Shown here piece by piece: positions 61,893 through 64,000 of a stretch of 64,000 nucleotides of DNA. The notes under the pieces were generated by a model, which did not search any database, had not been told where the DNA came from, and worked only from the letters and a program-made list of their open reading frames with translations. Location of the stretch: the NCBI GenBank assembly GCA_049317265.1, contig JBMOIP010000015.1:1-64000 (forward strand). The letters run 5' to 3'. The first letter of the stretch is position 1; each line of letters starts with the position of its first letter. A program made the translations under genes and the position numbers. The stretch comes from CAIVAT01 sp049317265. Lineage in GTDB: Bacteria; Bacteroidota; Bacteroidia; Bacteroidales; FEN-979.

Positions 61893-63866
61893 ATGAAAAA
61901 CATCCTCATTGCCAGCCTTCTTCTGATCACCGGACTATCTACCTTCGCACAGCATCCCCGGATTAAAAGCGGAATCTATTACCGCAACTACCAGAAGGAA
62001 CAGCCTGTTATCCGCGAACCCATAGAGAAAATCAACCTCTCTCCTGTTACCTCAAGCCACCTCATTGCTGAAAACGGGGACAACCCCACCATCGTTACAG
62101 TGCTTGATCTCGGCACTTCCGCCAATGTACTCGGATATTCCCATGGCACAAGGACGATGCTCTGGGCAGATGATGACCTCAACGTGGTGGCCAATTTCCA
62201 CCGGATGGGACCGGGTGCGACACCTTCAAGTCTTTCTGGCTACCTGGCCATGGACCTGGGCGAAAACATGGGCCAGGCGCAATCAGACTGGACCACGCAA
62301 ATCCAGGTGTGTGCAGCAACCCTTGCAGCAACGCCAAATTATTATGATGCCTGCAGGTACCCTTCCGCCGGGATTTACAATCCTTCAGGCAATTTTGCAC
62401 TGGCCAATACATTCCTTGCCTTTTTCGCGCCCAGTTATGCCAACCTTTCAGGAAATAATCTCGGCGGATACTGCTATGGAACAGCCAACCTGGTCAATCA
62501 TGCCGACACAACCAAGCACCTGAGGTGGTATAATGCACCTCCTTACACCTACATACCTGATGGATTTACCATTGCGAAAAACGGCATCGCCCACATGGTT
62601 GATCTTGAAATGAAAATCGAATCGGGTGTTCCGGTTTACCAGGACAGCGTAATTTATGGCCGGGGCGTCTGGAATGCTACTACCAAAGATTTTGATTACA
62701 CCTTTACAACCCTTGCATTTCCTGTCAGAGACGACAATCCTGCGGCAGATTGTAAAATCGCCACATCTCCCGACGGCATAACCATTTGGATATCTGTACT
62801 ATGCAATCCTTCATACGGAACCCCACTGCTCGACTCAACCTATTACCCTGTACTCCGAAAATCTACTGATGGCGGGTTAAACTGGAGCGATCCGATTGTG
62901 GTGCAACTGGATGGCCCCGACGGAATATGGGAGGTTAAAGAGCAATATAGCTACTATTTTATCGAACATTTTTTCGGACTTCCCTCCCCAACCCGTGACG
63001 AGATTCCCTATACCACCGCATTTGACCACAGCCTGAGTGTGGACAAATATGATAATCCACATATCGGTGTTGCCATCGGATATGCGCCGGGAATTTACTC
63101 CATTACTACCGGCGTAGACAGCCTGATCAATGTGTTCGATATCTATACAATCAATCAGGGGGTTAGTTTCCAGGGAAAATTCCTTGGTTCCCTGAAGACA
63201 TTCCGTGGTACCTGGGACGGCAATACCTGCGACAACCGTGTATACGTCGCCCGGAACAAACTCGGGGATAAAATGTTTTTCACCTGGAACGATACCCGGA
63301 TCGACGGCGTCGTGGACAACCAGAATCCAGATGTATATGCCCGGGGATTTGATCTGATTTACAAAAGGACAACCCTTGAATATGGACAAAATGCCCCGAG
63401 AAATGTTACGTACTCCTCTGCAATTGCCCATGAAGCCTACTGGCAATGCGCCTCACCTTTGATTTTTACTGATAACAGCAAATACACGATCCCTATCTGT
63501 ACCCAATGGTTTTCCGATGCATCAGCCGACAGCCGGTTCAAGTATATCTCCGACTTTTCGTTTAAAGATTCAGATTTCACCTACACCGGCATGGAGAATG
63601 AAAATAGTCATCAGTCATTGTTGAATATTTTCCCAAACCCGGCGAAAGTTAACGCAAATATCTTAATCGAACTGAAGCAGGGCGGTAATGTCAACGTTGT
63701 TGTGAAAAGTCTGACCGGCAATTCCGTGATCTCATTCAAAAAAGGATTCATGCCCGCCGGACCAGGGAGATTAAGCCTGGATGTCAGCAACCTGGCAGCC
63801 GGGGTCTATTTCGTGACCCTGGATGCTGGTGAAGTGCGGTATACAGGCAAATTGTTTGTTGAATAA
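61893..63866 (+). CDS. T9SS-exported protein with sialidase-like propeller traits
   Basis: The protein has 657 residues and a signal peptide ending STFAQ (about 20). The central region is beta-rich and contains one clear Asp-box motif, STDGGLNWSDP, as in sialidases and other beta-propellers. Acidic Asp-rich turns also occur (DDDLNVVANF, DNPAADCKIATSPDG). The last 80 residues (LLNIFPNPAKVNANILIE to YTGKLFVE) are a type A T9SS sorting domain. I do not assign an enzyme activity. It is flanked on both sides by copies of the same inverted-repeat element in the same orientation, so the gene may have been moved or duplicated with them. Confidence 0.75.
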   Translation: MKNILIASLLLITGLSTFAQHPRIKSGIYYRNYQKEQPVIREPIEKINLSPVTSSHLIAENGDNPTIVTVLDLGTSANVLGYSHGTRTMLWADDDLNVVANFHRMGPGATPSSLSGYLAMDLGENMGQAQSDWTTQIQVCAATLAATPNYYDACRYPSAGIYNPSGNFALANTFLAFFAPSYANLSGNNLGGYCYGTANLVNHADTTKHLRWYNAPPYTYIPDGFTIAKNGIAHMVDLEMKIESGVPVYQDSVIYGRGVWNATTKDFDYTFTTLAFPVRDDNPAADCKIATSPDGITIWISVLCNPSYGTPLLDSTYYPVLRKSTDGGLNWSDPIVVQLDGPDGIWEVKEQYSYYFIEHFFGLPSPTRDEIPYTTAFDHSLSVDKYDNPHIGVAIGYAPGIYSITTGVDSLINVFDIYTINQGVSFQGKFLGSLKTFRGTWDGNTCDNRVYVARNKLGDKMFFTWNDTRIDGVVDNQNPDVYARGFDLIYKRTTLEYGQNAPRNVTYSSAIAHEAYWQCASPLIFTDNSKYTIPICTQWFSDASADSRFKYISDFSFKDSDFTYTGMENENSHQSLLNIFPNPAKVNANILIELKQGGNVNVVVKSLTGNSVISFKKGFMPAGPGRLSLDVSNLAAGVYFVTLDAGEVRYTGKLFVE

Positions 63867-63895
63867 GTTTTCGTTTAATCATGATTAAAAAAATA

Positions 63896-63992
63896 ACCAC
63901 AATGGACACAAAGTATCACACAAAGGTCACAATGCACTACTTTGTGTCCTTCGTGCAACACTTTGTGTCCTTCGTGGTTAAAAAAGCCCCCT
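63896..63992 (+). repeat. Inverted-repeat element, copy 2 (CACAAAG type)
   Basis: ACCACAATGGACACAAAGT (63896-63914) and ACTTTGTGTCCTTCGTGGT (63960-63978) are imperfect reverse complements with two mismatches. The same tail as in copy 1, TTAAAAAAGCCCCC, follows from 63978. The two copies are therefore direct repeats of one element about 95 bp long, one before and one after the 657-residue cargo gene. Confidence 0.9.
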
Positions 63993-64000
63993 TGTACTAC

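Overview
The window looks like a chromosomal segment from a Bacteroidota bacterium, probably Bacteroidales-like and uncultured. The grounds are type IX secretion (T9SS) genes (two PorU sortases, PorV, a PorP/SprF protein, GldJ), several secreted proteins with C-terminal T9SS sorting domains, the gldJ-murF neighbourhood, a FISUMP-domain lipoprotein-like protein, a Bacteroidota-style LptD, and promoters of the TTTG-N20-TAnnTTTG type. Species cannot be named from the sequence alone. I saw no rRNA, tRNA, CRISPR array, transposase or prophage.

Layout. 1-720: ribosomal operon rpsF-rpsR-rplI (minus strand, rplI cut by the window edge). 0.8-2.7 kb: polytopic membrane protein of GT-C type. 2.7-11.9 kb (minus): porU-like, porU, porV, ispF. 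12.1-18.4 kb (plus): porP/sprF-like, gldJ, murF, anmK, folC. 18.4-20.3 kb (minus): mqnE-thiF-thiS. 20.4-24.5 kb (minus): secreted lysyl-endopeptidase-like protease and a C10-type protein whose catalytic residues are replaced. 24.6-29.0 kb (plus): MFS transporter, mqnB, mqnD and a divergent PLP decarboxylase. 29.0-31.4 kb: a small conserved protein, a FISUMP protein and hldD. 31.4-40.5 kb: two large T9SS cargo proteins. 40.5-45.3 kb: a gluzincin/beta-propeller/beta-barrel protein and a ClC channel with CBS domains. 45.3-51.6 kb (minus): archaeal-type gatE-gatD followed by an M16 peptidase. 51.8-58.4 kb: envelope-lipid genes (OstA/LptA-like, MlaD, amidase, LptD). 58.5-58.9 kb: ridA. 58.9-61.5 kb (minus): ECF sigma factor, single-pass membrane protein and exported CHAT protease. 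61.9-63.9 kb: another T9SS cargo gene between two copies of an inverted-repeat element.

How the genes fit together. Much of the window builds or crosses the cell envelope: peptidoglycan synthesis and recycling (murF, anmK, amidase), LPS synthesis and transport (hldD, OstA-like, LptD), lipid transport (MlaD), and the T9SS with its cargo. mqnE, mqnB and mqnD indicate menaquinone synthesis by the futalosine route. ispF supplies isoprenoid precursors, including for the quinone tail.

Most notable: (1) adjacent gatE and gatD, the archaeal tRNA-dependent glutamine pathway, in a Bacteroidota context; (2) a sigma / membrane protein / periplasmic CHAT-protease operon that could form a proteolytic signalling module; (3) two tandem PorU paralogues that both keep the catalytic His and Cys; (4) arrays of 8-bp tandem repeats that repeatedly fill the space directly after stop codons, one of them inside the hldD reading frame; (5) a C10-family protein lacking the catalytic Cys and His. 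Positions and motifs were read by eye; no database search was run.
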